9,741 nucleotides of DNA from Marinosulfonomonas sp. (GCA_015494385.1 WGBJ01000217.1:1-9741); one strand, 5' to 3'. Counted from the first letter of the stretch, positions 1 through 7,550 are shown. Notes: generated by a model not told the origin, from the letters alone. Numbers and translations: made by a program.

Positions 1-559
1 TGGTGGGCTCGTCCAGCAGCAGCATGTCGGGCGCTTCCAAGAGCAGCTTGCACAAGGCCACCCGGCGCTTTTCACCGCCTGAGAGCGTGCTCACGTCCGC
101 GTCGTCCGGCGGCAGGCGCAGGGCCTCCATGCTGACGTCGATTTGCGCATCCAGATCCCACAGGTTTTGCGCATCGATTTCGTCTTGCAGCTTGGCCATT
201 TCCTCGGCGGTTTCGTCCGAGTAATTCATCGCCAACTCGTTATAGCGGTCCAGAATGGCCTTTTTATCAGCCACACCCAGCATCACATTACCGCGCACAT
301 CCAGTGACGGGTCCAGTTGCGGTTCCTGCGGCAGATAGCCGATTTTCGCACCCTCGGCGGCCCAGGCCTCGCCGGTGAAATCCTTGTCGATCCCGGCCAT
401 GATCCGCATCAGGGTGGATTTACCCGAGCCGTTCACCCCGACCACGCCGATTTTCACGCCGGGCAGGAAATTCAGCCGGATGTTTTCAAAGCATTTCTTG
501 CCGCCGGGATAGGTTTTGGACACGCCGTCCATAAAGTATACGTATTGATAGGCCGCCAT
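1..559 (-). CDS. ettA: Energy-dependent translational throttle protein EttA (ABC-F ATPase), N-terminal part
   Basis: This is the first 186 residues of an ABC-F protein; the rest lies beyond the left edge (the family is about 550 residues). ABC-F proteins carry two ATPase domains and no membrane segments. EttA binds the ribosomal E site and gates early elongation according to the ATP/ADP ratio. Visible here are the opening YVYFMDGVSKTYPGGKK, a Walker A motif GVNGSGKST at residues 41-49, a Q-loop region YLPQEPQLD, an acidic helical arm insertion at about residues 95-140 that is typical of EttA, the signature LSGGERRRVAL from residue 159, and a Walker B ending LLLDEPT at the window edge. The ATG at 559 is supported by AGGAG (plus-strand CTCCT, 567-571) 7 bases upstream. 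The gene is divergent from the aldo/keto reductase. Family is secure; the choice of EttA over other ABC-F members rests on the N-terminus and arm. Confidence 0.93.
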   Translation of the reverse strand, partial: MAAYQYVYFMDGVSKTYPGGKKCFENIRLNFLPGVKIGVVGVNGSGKSTLMRIMAGIDKDFTGEAWAAEGAKIGYLPQEPQLDPSLDVRGNVMLGVADKKAILDRYNELAMNYSDETAEEMAKLQDEIDAQNLWDLDAQIDVSMEALRLPPDDADVSTLSGGEKRRVALCKLLLEAPDMLLLDEPT

Positions 560-566
560 GAGGGTG

Positions 567-571
567 CTCCT
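567..571 (-). promoter_or_regulatory. Ribosome binding site of ettA
   Basis: Read on the minus strand this is AGGAG, 7 bases before the ATG at 559. It is the best Shine-Dalgarno match near this start and fixes the ettA start. Confidence 0.7.
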
Positions 572-664
572 GAATGGGAATCTGGTGTTGAAGGCTTTGA
601 TACCCAACCAGACGCCGCTGGGCAATCATTTGAATTGCACATCTCGACGAATTGCGGATCATCC

Positions 665-687
665 GGTATCCATACGGTGATCCATAC
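665..687. repeat. Tandem operator-like repeat upstream of the aldo/keto reductase
   Basis: Two adjacent near-identical units occur: GGTATCCATAC (665-675) and GGTGATCCATAC (676-687). They share an identical 8-base core ATCCATAC, and the first contains a small inverted repeat GTAT-CC-ATAC. They end 18 bases before the reductase ATG, inside the 146-base divergent gap with ettA. This arrangement suits a regulator binding site, but I cannot name a regulator, and chance repetition is possible. Confidence 0.35.
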
Positions 688-705
688 TCTGTGCGAAAGA
701 ACCCC

Positions 706-1773
706 ATGACAGAATCAAAACGTCCGCCAAAACAGTTTCCGCCCGCGTATCGTGCGGCGGATGACCGATATGAAAAGATGGTTTACCGGCGCTGTGGTAA
801 TTCGGGGGTCAGGCTGCCTGCCATATCACTGGGGCTGTGGCACAATTTTGGCGGGGACACGCCGCATGATGTGAAACGCGCGATGTGCCGTACGGCGTTT
901 GATCACGGGATCACGCATTTCGATCTGGCCAACAACTACGGTCCGCCGCCGGGCAGTGCCGAACAGGCTTTCGGGGAAATTCTGCGCACCGATTTTGCCG
1001 GATATCGGGATGAGTTGATCATTTCCTCCAAAGCCGGATACGACATGTGGCCCGGCCCCTATGGCGAATGGGGCAGTCGCAAGTATCTGGTGGCGTCCTG
1101 TGATGCGTCACTGAAACGGATGGGGCTGGATTATGTCGATATTTTCTATTCGCACCGGTTTGACCCGGAAACCCCGCTTGAGGAAACCATGGGCGCGCTG
1201 GATTATATCGTGCGCTCGGGACGGGCGCTTTATGTCGGGATTTCATCCTATAATTCCGAGCGCACCCGTCAGGCGGTGGCGATATTGAAGGATTTGGGCA
1301 CCCCCTGTCTGATCCATCAACCCAGTTACAATATGCTGAACCGCTGGGTGGAAACGGACGGGTTGAAGGATACTTTGGCGGAATTGGGCGTCGGCTCGAT
1401 CGCGTTTACGCCGCTGGCGCAGGGGATGTTGACGGGGAAATACCTGAAAGGCGTGCCGGAAGGCAGCCGCGCCACGCAGGGGAAATCCCTGTTGCCCGGG
1501 ATGCTGAGCGATCATGCGTTGCAGGCCATTCGCGGGTTGAACGAGATTGCACAGCGGCGCGGGCAGACTTTGGCGCAGATGGCGATTGCATGGGTGCTGC
1601 GGGACGGGGGGATAACCTCGGCCCTGATCGGGGCATCACGGCCGGAACAGATTGTGGATTGTGTTGGTGCGGTCGGTAATCTGGAATTCAGCGCGGCGGA
1701 ACTGGCCGAGATTGATACGCTGGCGGGGGATGAGGCGATCAACCTTTGGGCGCAATCGAGCGAGACGGATTAG
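706..1773 (+). CDS. Aldo/keto reductase, L-glyceraldehyde 3-phosphate reductase (YghZ/GpR) type
   Basis: A cytosolic NADPH-dependent reductase of 355 residues. The E. coli relative YghZ (about 346 residues) reduces L-glyceraldehyde 3-phosphate and methylglyoxal, so a triose/aldehyde detoxification role is inferred. The match is close over the whole length: RYEKMVYRRCGNSGVRLP, SLGLWHNFG, GITHFDLANNYGPPPGSAE, SSKAGYDMWPGPYG, YVDIFYSHR, ISSYNSERT, LIHQPSYNMLNRWV, TPLAQGMLTGKYL and the cofactor-side LIGASRPEQI. The aldo/keto reductase catalytic tetrad is Asp73, Tyr78, Lys109 and His150. The ATG at 706 is chosen because the preceding GAAAG is a passable binding site and the N-terminus then resembles relatives. 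The frame also runs back to a TTG at 652, which would add 18 unlikely residues. nadD starts 3 bases after its stop, so the two are probably co-transcribed. Confidence 0.92.
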   Translation: MTESKRPPKQFPPAYRAADDRYEKMVYRRCGNSGVRLPAISLGLWHNFGGDTPHDVKRAMCRTAFDHGITHFDLANNYGPPPGSAEQAFGEILRTDFAGYRDELIISSKAGYDMWPGPYGEWGSRKYLVASCDASLKRMGLDYVDIFYSHRFDPETPLEETMGALDYIVRSGRALYVGISSYNSERTRQAVAILKDLGTPCLIHQPSYNMLNRWVETDGLKDTLAELGVGSIAFTPLAQGMLTGKYLKGVPEGSRATQGKSLLPGMLSDHALQAIRGLNEIAQRRGQTLAQMAIAWVLRDGGITSALIGASRPEQIVDCVGAVGNLEFSAAELAEIDTLAGDEAINLWAQSSETD

Positions 1774-1776
1774 GCG

Positions 1777-2382
1777 GTGTCAGGGCAGGGGCTTCCATTT
1801 GCTGCCGCTGGTCAGCGCATTGGCCTGCTGGGCGGATCATTCGATCCGCCGCACAGGGGGCATGTGCATATTTCCAAGGCGGCGTTAAAGCGGTTCAATC
1901 TGGATCAGGTGTGGTGGCTGGTGTCGCCCGGGAACCCTTTGAAGAAAGATGCGCCCGCGGCGATGGAGAAGCGGTTGGCGGCCTGTCGGGCGATCTCGGA
2001 CCATCCGCGTATCAAGGTGACGGATTTCGAGGCAAGGGTGGGGACGCGGTATACCGCTGAAACCTTGCAGGCGATATTTGCACGGCGGCGCGGGGTAAGG
2101 TTTGTCTGGTTGATGGGGGCGGATAATCTGGCGCAATTCCATCGCTGGCAGCATTGGGAATGGATCATGGAAAACGTGCCCGTCGGGGTGATTGCGCGGC
2201 CCGGCGACCGGACCTCGGCGCGGATGTCCAAGGCGGCCAAGCGGTACGAGGGCTATCGCTTGCGTGGCACACAATCGGGTATATTGGCGGATAGCCCGCC
2301 GCCCGCGTGGTGTTTTATCAATGTGCCGATGGTGGATGTGTCCTCGACCCAGATACGGGCGCGGGGCGAGTGGGCACGTTAG
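1777..2382 (+). CDS. nadD: Nicotinate-nucleotide adenylyltransferase NadD
   Basis: It transfers AMP from ATP to nicotinate mononucleotide to make deamido-NAD, the second-last step of NAD synthesis, in the cytosol. The 201-residue protein shows the nucleotidyltransferase signature [10 protein letters not shown] at residues 20-29, [11 protein letters not shown] at 46-56 (substrate region), [17 protein letters not shown] at 111-127, and the C-terminal ATP-binding motif SSTQIR at 189-194. The start is a GTG, with no better start before the GSFDP motif; GGATTAGG at the end of the upstream gene can serve as its binding site. It lies 3 bases after the aldo/keto reductase, and its stop codon overlaps the stop of the convergent permease gene. 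Length and motifs are normal for the family. Confidence 0.96.
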   Translation: MSGQGLPFAAAGQRIGLLGGSFDPPHRGHVHISKAALKRFNLDQVWWLVSPGNPLKKDAPAAMEKRLAACRAISDHPRIKVTDFEARVGTRYTAETLQAIFARRRGVRFVWLMGADNLAQFHRWQHWEWIMENVPVGVIARPGDRTSARMSKAAKRYEGYRLRGTQSGILADSPPPAWCFINVPMVDVSSTQIRARGEWAR

Positions 2383-3212
2383 CGTTTTCGCAGCGCCGAG
2401 CCAAAGCCGGTTGTGATCAGCAGCATAAGGCCCAGCAGGGTGAGCGTATCGGGCCAGTCGCCAAATACGGCCCAGCCAAGGATCGTGGCGCTGATCAGCT
2501 GGAAATAGACGAATGGTGCAAGGCTCGAGGCCGGAGCAAGCCGGTAGGCAATCACCAGCAACAGGTTGCCCGCCATTGAGGCGGCGGCCGAAAATAGTGT
2601 CAGTCCGGTTATGGCGGGGGTGAAGTGCGGGATGTGGGCCAGACCCAGCGGGGCCAGGATGACCGCGCCGATTGTCAGGTGGCTTAGCAACAAAGCGCGG
2701 GGCGGGGCGGCGTGGGTCAGCCAGCGGCTGGCGGTTAGAAAACTGCCATAGAACAGGCCTGCAAGGACGGCAAACCCAAGCCCCGCTGTCATACCAAAGC
2801 CCGGTTTGACGACCAGAAGGACACCGCAAAACCCCAATAGCAGCAGGATGGTCTGGACCTTGGTGACGGGCTCTTTCAACAGCCATGCCGACAGGAAAAA
2901 CGAAAGGATCGGGCCGATAAAGAAGGCACCGAACACGGTTGGGAGGGGTTCGGTTTGCAGGGCGGTCAGGATTGAGGAGATGCCCCCCACAATCAGCAAC
3001 CCGCGCAACCATATCCGCCAGTCCAGAAACAGGCGCGGGTCAAACTGGCCCCGCGGCAGGAACGGCAGGATCATCAGCGCGCCAAGGGCAAAGCGGGACC
3101 ACGCAAGGAAGAACGGGTGAAACCCATAGCGTGTAACCAGTAGTTTACCGGCGCTGTCCCCGACAGGGATCAGCGACATGGCAACGAACATGATCAGAAT
3201 GGCGCGAAACAT
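2379..3212 (-). CDS. EamA-family (drug/metabolite transporter superfamily) permease
   Basis: An inner-membrane protein of 277 residues with ten likely membrane helices arranged as two EamA repeats. Hydrophobic segments fall at about residues 3-19, 34-52, 69-86, 92-112, 119-136, 142-160, 173-192, 200-220, 229-249 and 257-272. The loop between helices 4 and 5 has the [10 protein letters not shown] pattern common in these carriers (LxEP), followed by [11 protein letters not shown]. The substrate cannot be told from sequence; relatives include exporters of amino acids and other metabolites. The ATG at 3212 has only a weak ribosome binding site; the methionines at residues 8 and 12 are less likely starts because they cut into helix 1. 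It is divergent from dacB. Its stop codon (2379-2381 read on the minus strand) overlaps the nadD stop, so no terminator can lie between the two. Confidence 0.9.
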   Translation of the reverse strand: MFRAILIMFVAMSLIPVGDSAGKLLVTRYGFHPFFLAWSRFALGALMILPFLPRGQFDPRLFLDWRIWLRGLLIVGGISSILTALQTEPLPTVFGAFFIGPILSFFLSAWLLKEPVTKVQTILLLLGFCGVLLVVKPGFGMTAGLGFAVLAGLFYGSFLTASRWLTHAAPPRALLLSHLTIGAVILAPLGLAHIPHFTPAITGLTLFSAAASMAGNLLLVIAYRLAPASSLAPFVYFQLISATILGWAVFGDWPDTLTLLGLMLLITTGFGSALRKR

Positions 3213-3254
3213 ATCCGGTGACCGTAGGGGGCGCTGATTGGATTGAAAAGCACA

Positions 3255-3302
3255 ATAATGGCATTGTCCTTGGTCAGTAGGTTTGGTTTACTGCGCCATT
3301 AT
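3255..3302. repeat. Nested inverted repeats over the dacB start
   Basis: The outer arms ATAATGGC (3255-3262) and GCCATTAT (3295-3302) are perfect complements, and the right arm includes the first two bases of the dacB start codon. An inner pair, CAGTA (3275-3279) and TACTG (3289-3293), is also perfect, with a 9-base loop. No good Shine-Dalgarno sequence precedes this ATG; the nearest, GTAGG at 3277-3281, is too far upstream and lies partly in the inner stem. The structure could be an operator in the divergent gap or an RNA fold limiting translation. Both roles are inferred. Confidence 0.4.
3264..3292 (+). promoter_or_regulatory. Candidate promoter of dacB
   Basis: TTGTCC (3264-3269) and TTTACT (3287-3292) are separated by 17 bases and each match four of six bases of the standard -35 and -10 boxes. 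Transcription would start only a base or two before the ATG at 3301, giving an almost leaderless message. That would fit the missing ribosome binding site. This is a weak sequence match. Confidence 0.25.
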
Positions 3303-4791
3303 GAAGGGTCAATTTTCAAGACGATTTATTTTAGGGGCTTTGCTGGCCAGTGCTGCGGATGTGGCATGGGGCGATGCGCCAAAGGTTTCGATCCGGCCGC
3401 CGGCACGGGCAGGGGATTTTCACAAACAGGCGGTGAAGGGGGCGGATACCCTGATCGCGGCGGCGCGGTTGGGGGGCAAGGTCAGCTTTGTGGTGGCCGA
3501 TGCCAAGACGGGTCTGATACTGGAAACCGCCAATCCGGTTTTACCGCAACCGCCTGCCAGTGTGACCAAGACAATTACGTCATTGTATGCGCTGGATACG
3601 CTGGGGGCGGGGTACCGTTTCAAGACACGGTTGATGGCAACGGGGCCGGTGGTGAACGGGCGCCTTAAGGGCGATCTGGTGCTGGTGGGCGGGGGGGACC
3701 CGACGCTGGACACGGATGATCTGGCGGATATGGCGGCGGCGCTAAAACAGGCCGGGGTGCGCGAGGTTTCGGGCAAGTTCAAGGTGAATTCCAGCGCGCT
3801 GCCCTTTATCAAGCAGATCGACAAAAGCCAGCCGGATTATCTGGGATATAACCCGGCGGTGTGCGGGCTGAACCTGAATTTCAACCGCGTGCATTTTGAA
3901 TGGAAACGCAGCGCCAGTGGCTATGATGTGGCGATGGATGCGCGGACCAAGAAATACCGCCCCAGCGTGCGCATCGCCAAGATGCGTGTGGTGGATCGGG
4001 ATTTGCCGATCTACACCTACAAGGATTCCGGCGGCGTGGACAGTTGGACCGTGGCGCGGCGCGCGTTGGGGCGCGAAGGCAGTCGCTGGTTGCCGGTGCG
4101 AAAACCGCATCTGTATGCGGCCGAGGTGTTTCAGACCATGGCGCGGTCGCAGGGAATAAGCCTGCCGCGCGCAGTGGTGTCCAAAGGGGCGACCAAGGGC
4201 ACGGTTCTGGTCGAACACAAGAGCGATCCGTTGCAAGTATTGCTGAAGGCTTTGTTGAAGTATTCCAACAACATGACAGCCGAGGCGATCGGCATGACGG
4301 CCAGTGCGGCGCGGAGCGGAAATGTCGGATCGCTCAAGGCTTCGGCCAAGAAAATGACGGACTGGACGGCCAGCCATACTGGCGCGCGCAAGTCGAAGTT
4401 TGTGGATCATTCCGGATTGGGCACGGGTTCGCGATTGACGGCGGGCGATATGGTATCGGCGTTGGTGCGGCAGGGGCCGAACGGGTCACTGGCGCATTTG
4501 CTGAAACCGATTGCGTTGCGGGATGCGAACGGGCGGGTGATCAAGGGGCATCCGGTCAAGGTGCATGCCAAAACGGGGACGCTGAATTTTGTGTCTGCCC
4601 TGGCGGGCTATGTGACAACGCCGGATGGCACGCAACTGGCATTTGCGATGTTCATGGCCGACGAAAAACGCCGCGCAGGCGTGGCCAAATCGGACCGCGA
4701 GGCACCGCAGGGGGCCAAGTCGTGGAACAAGGCGGCCAAGCGGTTGCAGCAGGCGCTGATTGAAAGATGGGCAACGCTGTATGGGTCTTAA
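3301..4791 (+). CDS. dacB: D-alanyl-D-alanine carboxypeptidase/endopeptidase (PBP4 type, peptidase family S13)
   Basis: A periplasmic penicillin-binding protein of 496 residues that trims D-Ala from peptidoglycan stem peptides and may cut cross-links. All three active-site motifs are present: SVTK at residues 87-90 (nucleophile Ser87, Lys90), SNN at 322-324 within YSNNMTAE, and KTG at 424-426 within HAKTGTL. The spacing of about 235 residues between the first two motifs is typical of PBP4, which carries extra domains there. The N-terminus MKGQFSRRFILGALLASA looks like a signal peptide with twin arginines at 7-8, and cleavage is plausible after AWG at 22-24. The ATG at 3301 is preferred over an in-frame TTG at 3283 because it gives a proper signal peptide. 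Its tail lies 6 bases from the convergent TerB-like gene. Confidence 0.95.
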   Translation: MKGQFSRRFILGALLASAADVAWGDAPKVSIRPPARAGDFHKQAVKGADTLIAAARLGGKVSFVVADAKTGLILETANPVLPQPPASVTKTITSLYALDTLGAGYRFKTRLMATGPVVNGRLKGDLVLVGGGDPTLDTDDLADMAAALKQAGVREVSGKFKVNSSALPFIKQIDKSQPDYLGYNPAVCGLNLNFNRVHFEWKRSASGYDVAMDARTKKYRPSVRIAKMRVVDRDLPIYTYKDSGGVDSWTVARRALGREGSRWLPVRKPHLYAAEVFQTMARSQGISLPRAVVSKGATKGTVLVEHKSDPLQVLLKALLKYSNNMTAEAIGMTASAARSGNVGSLKASAKKMTDWTASHTGARKSKFVDHSGLGTGSRLTAGDMVSALVRQGPNGSLAHLLKPIALRDANGRVIKGHPVKVHAKTGTLNFVSALAGYVTTPDGTQLAFAMFMADEKRRAGVAKSDREAPQGAKSWNKAAKRLQQALIERWATLYGS

Positions 4792-4797
4792 AAGGCG

Positions 4798-5220
4798 TTA
4801 CGGCATCACATGCCGCGCGCGGGCGCCGCGTTCGATGGCGGCGGCGTGCAGGCGGTCGATGTTGAATTCGTAGCGGATTTCCTCGAGCAGGCGCAGTTCG
4901 GCCTCTTTTAGCTGACCATCCGCAGCCGCCACATCGCAGGCCAGTGCATAGGCGGTTTCATACAGCCGCTCGGGCAAATCATTGCGGATCAGGCCGAACA
5001 GGGCGTCCAGTCCGTCCTCTTCGCCAAACAGGTCGAACACGGTTTGCGACACCGTTTTCACGCGATCCATATCATAGCCCGCAAACACCGGCAGGTGGTT
5101 GACGATAGCCTGAATGGTCACAAGTTCCGAGGTGCGGATGTTTTCATCCGAGGCGGAAACCGCCATCATCACGGCAACAAGGCAATCCTGCGGGGTCAGC
5201 GAATGGGGGATCTGGTTCAC
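4798..5220 (-). CDS. TerB-like (tellurite-resistance TerB family) protein
   Basis: A small, soluble, mainly helical protein of 140 residues. It resembles the TerB domain family, whose members are acidic helical bundles, some binding metal, found in stress-response settings and beside membrane or signalling proteins. The TerB-like pattern appears twice: [17 protein letters not shown] at about residues 20-36 and a second acidic stretch [17 protein letters not shown] at about 99-115, each an acidic loop leading into a helix. The start is a GTG at 5220, chosen because AGGA (minus strand, plus positions 5228-5231) lies 7 bases upstream; no suitable ATG exists. It is convergent with dacB (6-base gap) and divergent from lysK. 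The family name does not prove a role in tellurite resistance, and the real function is unknown. Confidence 0.82.
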   Translation of the reverse strand: MNQIPHSLTPQDCLVAVMMAVSASDENIRTSELVTIQAIVNHLPVFAGYDMDRVKTVSQTVFDLFGEEDGLDALFGLIRNDLPERLYETAYALACDVAAADGQLKEAELRLLEEIRYEFNIDRLHAAAIERGARARHVMP

Positions 5221-5227
5221 GATATAA

Positions 5228-5231
5228 TCCT
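5228..5231 (-). promoter_or_regulatory. Ribosome binding site of the TerB-like gene
   Basis: Read on the minus strand this is AGGA within TTTAGGATT, 7 bases before the GTG at 5220. It decides the GTG start. Confidence 0.6.
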
Positions 5232-5242
5232 AAATATGGGGT

Positions 5243-5248
5243 ATTCTA
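5243..5248 (-). promoter_or_regulatory. Candidate -10 box of the TerB-like gene
   Basis: On the minus strand the bases read TAGAAT, five of six matches to TATAAT, 22 bases before the GTG start. I see no good -35 box at the usual distance, so this is only a candidate. Confidence 0.25.
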
Positions 5249-5252
5249 TCGG

Positions 5253-5266
5253 GTCAGAATATTGAC
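5253..5266. repeat. Short inverted repeat GTCA-N6-TGAC between the TerB-like gene and lysK
   Basis: GTCA (5253-5256) and TGAC (5263-5266) form an inverted repeat with half-sites one helical turn apart, in the divergent gap. The right half-site is also part of TTGACG (5262-5267), a good -35 match facing lysK, though the matching -10 region (TAGGGA at 5285) is poor. It could be an operator shared by both genes. Such short repeats also arise by chance. Confidence 0.22.
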
Positions 5267-5342
5267 GCGGGCGGGGCAGGGCAATAGGGACGTTTGCAAA
5301 GACGGGTGTAATTGCCCAAAACCTGCCGAGAAAGTGAAACAA

Positions 5343-6920
5343 ATGTCCGAACTGCGTGAAGCCGCGATGAATTCCAAAGCCTGGCCCTTTGAAGAGGCGC
5401 GCCGCGTTTTGAAACGGCTGAATGGCAAGACACCGGAAAAAGGCTATGTTTTGTTCCAAACCGGCTATGGTCCGTCGGGGCTGCCGCATATCGGCACCTT
5501 TGGTGAAGTGGCGCGCACAACGATGGTGCGCCGCGCGTTTGAGGCGTTAAGCGACATTCCGACCAAGCTGATTTGTTTTTCCGACGATATGGACGGGTTT
5601 CGCAAGGTGCCTGGCAACCTGCCCAATCAGGAAATGCTGGCCGAGGATCTGAACCTGCCACTGACCAAGGTGCGCGACCCGTTTGGCACGCACGAGGGAT
5701 TCGCCCAGCACAACAACGCGCGGCTGTGTGCGTTTCTGGACAGCTTCGGGTTTGAGTACGAATTTGCATCCTCGACCGAGTATTACACCAGCGGGAAATT
5801 CGATGATGCTCTGCTGACGGCATTGGAGCGGTTTGACAAGATTATGGAGATCATGTTGCCGACCCTCGGGGCCGAGCGGCAGGCGACCTATTCGCCGTTC
5901 CTACCGATTTCGCCCAAGACCGGCCATGTGCTGCAGGTGCCGACGCTGGAGCGCAATGTGGAAAAAGGCACGATCGTTTATGAAGAGCCGGATGGCGAGC
6001 GGGTGGAAATACCTGTGACCGGCGGTCATGTGAAATTGCAGTGGAAGCCCGATTGGGGTATGCGCTGGGCCGCGCTGGGGGTTGATTATGAAATGTCGGG
6101 CAAGGATTTGATCGACAGTGTGACGCAATCCAGCAAGATTTGTGCGGCCCTTGGGGCGCGGCCCCCTGTCAGCCTGTCGTATGAATTGTTCAACGACGAG
6201 CAGGGCCAGAAGATTTCCAAGTCCAAGGGCAATGGTCTGACGATGGAAGAATGGCTGGCCTATGCGCCGCCGGAATCCTTGCAGTATTTCATGTATCTGA
6301 AACCGAAAACCGCCAAGCGGCTGTATTTCGATGTGATCCCCAAAGCGGTGGATGAATATCACCAGCAGTTGCGGGCCTATCCGACGCAGGATCTAAAGGC
6401 GCAGTTGAACAATCCGGTCTGGCATCTGCACGAGGGCAACCCGCCCGAAAGCAAAATGGTGGTGCCTTTTGCGATGTTGCTGAATCTGGCCAGCGTGGCG
6501 GCGGCCGAGGACAAGGATGCGCTGTGGGGGTTCATCAAGCGCTATGCGCCGGATGCCAGCCCCCAAACCCATGCCGATCTGGATGCGGCAGCGGGTTACG
6601 CGGTGAAGTATTACAACGATTTTGTGAAGCCGCAGAAAACCTATCGTCTGCCCGACGACAAGGAACGCGCCGCGATGCAGGATTTGCTGGAGCGCTTGAA
6701 GGCATGGGACGGCGGTCTGGATGGCGATGCGTTGCAATCCATGGTGTTTGCGGTGGGCAAGGAACACGGGTTCGAGCCGCTGCGCGACTGGTTCAAGGCA
6801 TTATACGAGGTGCTACTGGGCGCATCCCAAGGGCCGCGTTTTGGCGGGTTCATTGCGCTTTATGGTGTGGATGAAACCGTGGCGCTGATTGAAAAGGCGC
6901 TGGCGGGCGGGCTGGTTTAA
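5343..6920 (+). CDS. lysK: Lysyl-tRNA synthetase, class I
   Basis: It charges tRNA-Lys with lysine in the cytosol. This is the class I enzyme (Rossmann-fold catalytic core, first known from archaea), unrelated to the class II LysS of most bacteria. The 525-residue protein shows the HIGH-type motif in [15 protein letters not shown] (PHIGT at residues 48-52) and the KMSKS-type motif KISKS at 290-294, with [10 protein letters not shown] before it. A helical C-terminal region ends near [17 protein letters not shown] and is expected to bind the anticodon. The ATG at 5343 follows GAGAAAG (5328-5334) by 8 bases. An in-frame TTG at 5262 would add 27 residues with no family resemblance. The methyltransferase gene follows after 12 bases, so the two are probably one transcript. 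Confidence 0.96.
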   Translation: MSELREAAMNSKAWPFEEARRVLKRLNGKTPEKGYVLFQTGYGPSGLPHIGTFGEVARTTMVRRAFEALSDIPTKLICFSDDMDGFRKVPGNLPNQEMLAEDLNLPLTKVRDPFGTHEGFAQHNNARLCAFLDSFGFEYEFASSTEYYTSGKFDDALLTALERFDKIMEIMLPTLGAERQATYSPFLPISPKTGHVLQVPTLERNVEKGTIVYEEPDGERVEIPVTGGHVKLQWKPDWGMRWAALGVDYEMSGKDLIDSVTQSSKICAALGARPPVSLSYELFNDEQGQKISKSKGNGLTMEEWLAYAPPESLQYFMYLKPKTAKRLYFDVIPKAVDEYHQQLRAYPTQDLKAQLNNPVWHLHEGNPPESKMVVPFAMLLNLASVAAAEDKDALWGFIKRYAPDASPQTHADLDAAAGYAVKYYNDFVKPQKTYRLPDDKERAAMQDLLERLKAWDGGLDGDALQSMVFAVGKEHGFEPLRDWFKALYEVLLGASQGPRFGGFIALYGVDETVALIEKALAGGLV

Positions 6921-6932
6921 GGCGGAACCGAT

Positions 6933-7523
6933 ATGGCGCAAAAGGACCGGCTGAAGTGGGACGCGAAATATAGCGATGGCCATCACCTGATCGAAAAGGG
7001 CGAGGCCAGTTTCATGCTGAAACGGTTTTATGACACAGCACCGGCAAAGCGGGCGCTGGATGTGGCCTGCGGCACAGGGCGCAATGCGCTGTTTCTGGCG
7101 GAACACGGGTTTGTGGTGGATGCGCTGGATATATCGCCGGTGGGGCTGCAGCGGTTGCAGCACCATGCCGAACAGATCACAGGGGCAGGCAAGGTGAATT
7201 GCCAAGTCGTTGACCTTGATGACTATTCCCCACCCAAAGCAAGCTATGATCTGATTGTTGTGACCAATTACCTGAACCGGGATTTGATCCCGAAACTGGC
7301 CCGTGCGTTACGCGAGGGCGGGGTATTGGTGATTGATACGTTTATGGTGGATTCCCGAAACGGGGCGCAGGGTTTCAACCCTGATTACCTGCTGCGTGCG
7401 GGCGAATTGCCTACCTATTTTGACAGCACCTTTGAAGTTCTGGCATTCGAGGATGCCCGAAAAGGGCGCTGTAATAACGCCCTGTTGAAGCAGGCGATTG
7501 CGGTGCGGAAAATTCCGGCCTGA
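6933..7523 (+). CDS. Class I SAM-dependent methyltransferase, TehB-like
   Basis: A small cytosolic methyltransferase of 196 residues. SAM-binding motif I is LDVACGTGRNALFLAEHG (residues 42-59, with the GTG loop at 47-49). An acidic residue for the SAM ribose follows at Asp66 in ALDISPVGL, then VVDLDDY, then the motif IV/V region SYDLIVVTNYLNRDLIPKL and LREGGVLVIDTF. The overall pattern (GRNALFLAEHG, VDLDD, then a late EVLAFED strand) resembles the TehB/tellurite methyltransferase branch, but the substrate cannot be told and many such proteins are simply unassigned. GGCGGAA at 6921-6927 supports the ATG. It sits 12 bases after lysK and is probably translated from the same message. A role in modifying tRNA or translation factors is possible from context only. 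Confidence 0.85.
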   Translation: MAQKDRLKWDAKYSDGHHLIEKGEASFMLKRFYDTAPAKRALDVACGTGRNALFLAEHGFVVDALDISPVGLQRLQHHAEQITGAGKVNCQVVDLDDYSPPKASYDLIVVTNYLNRDLIPKLARALREGGVLVIDTFMVDSRNGAQGFNPDYLLRAGELPTYFDSTFEVLAFEDARKGRCNNALLKQAIAVRKIPA

Positions 7524-7550
7524 TCCTGCAAGTGTGCCTGACCGAACGCA

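Noticed and set aside
317..709. 130-codon plus-strand frame antisense to ettA
   Set aside because: It is opposite the Walker A and Q-loop coding region of ettA and shows no protein features.
1885..3012. 375-codon open frame on the minus strand across nadD and the permease gene
   Set aside because: It is rich in Arg, Pro and His with no domain, and it is antisense to nadD and out of frame with the clear ten-helix permease.
3742..4410. 222-codon minus-strand frame antisense to dacB
   Set aside because: High Arg/His content without family resemblance; explained by the codon bias of dacB.
4044..4763. 239-codon plus-strand frame inside dacB
   Set aside because: Gly/Ala/Arg-rich shadow of dacB, whose catalytic motifs lie in the other frame throughout.
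5262..5342. N-terminal extension of lysK from a TTG
   Set aside because: The extra 27 residues have no family resemblance, and the ATG at 5343 gives the usual start with an acceptable binding site.
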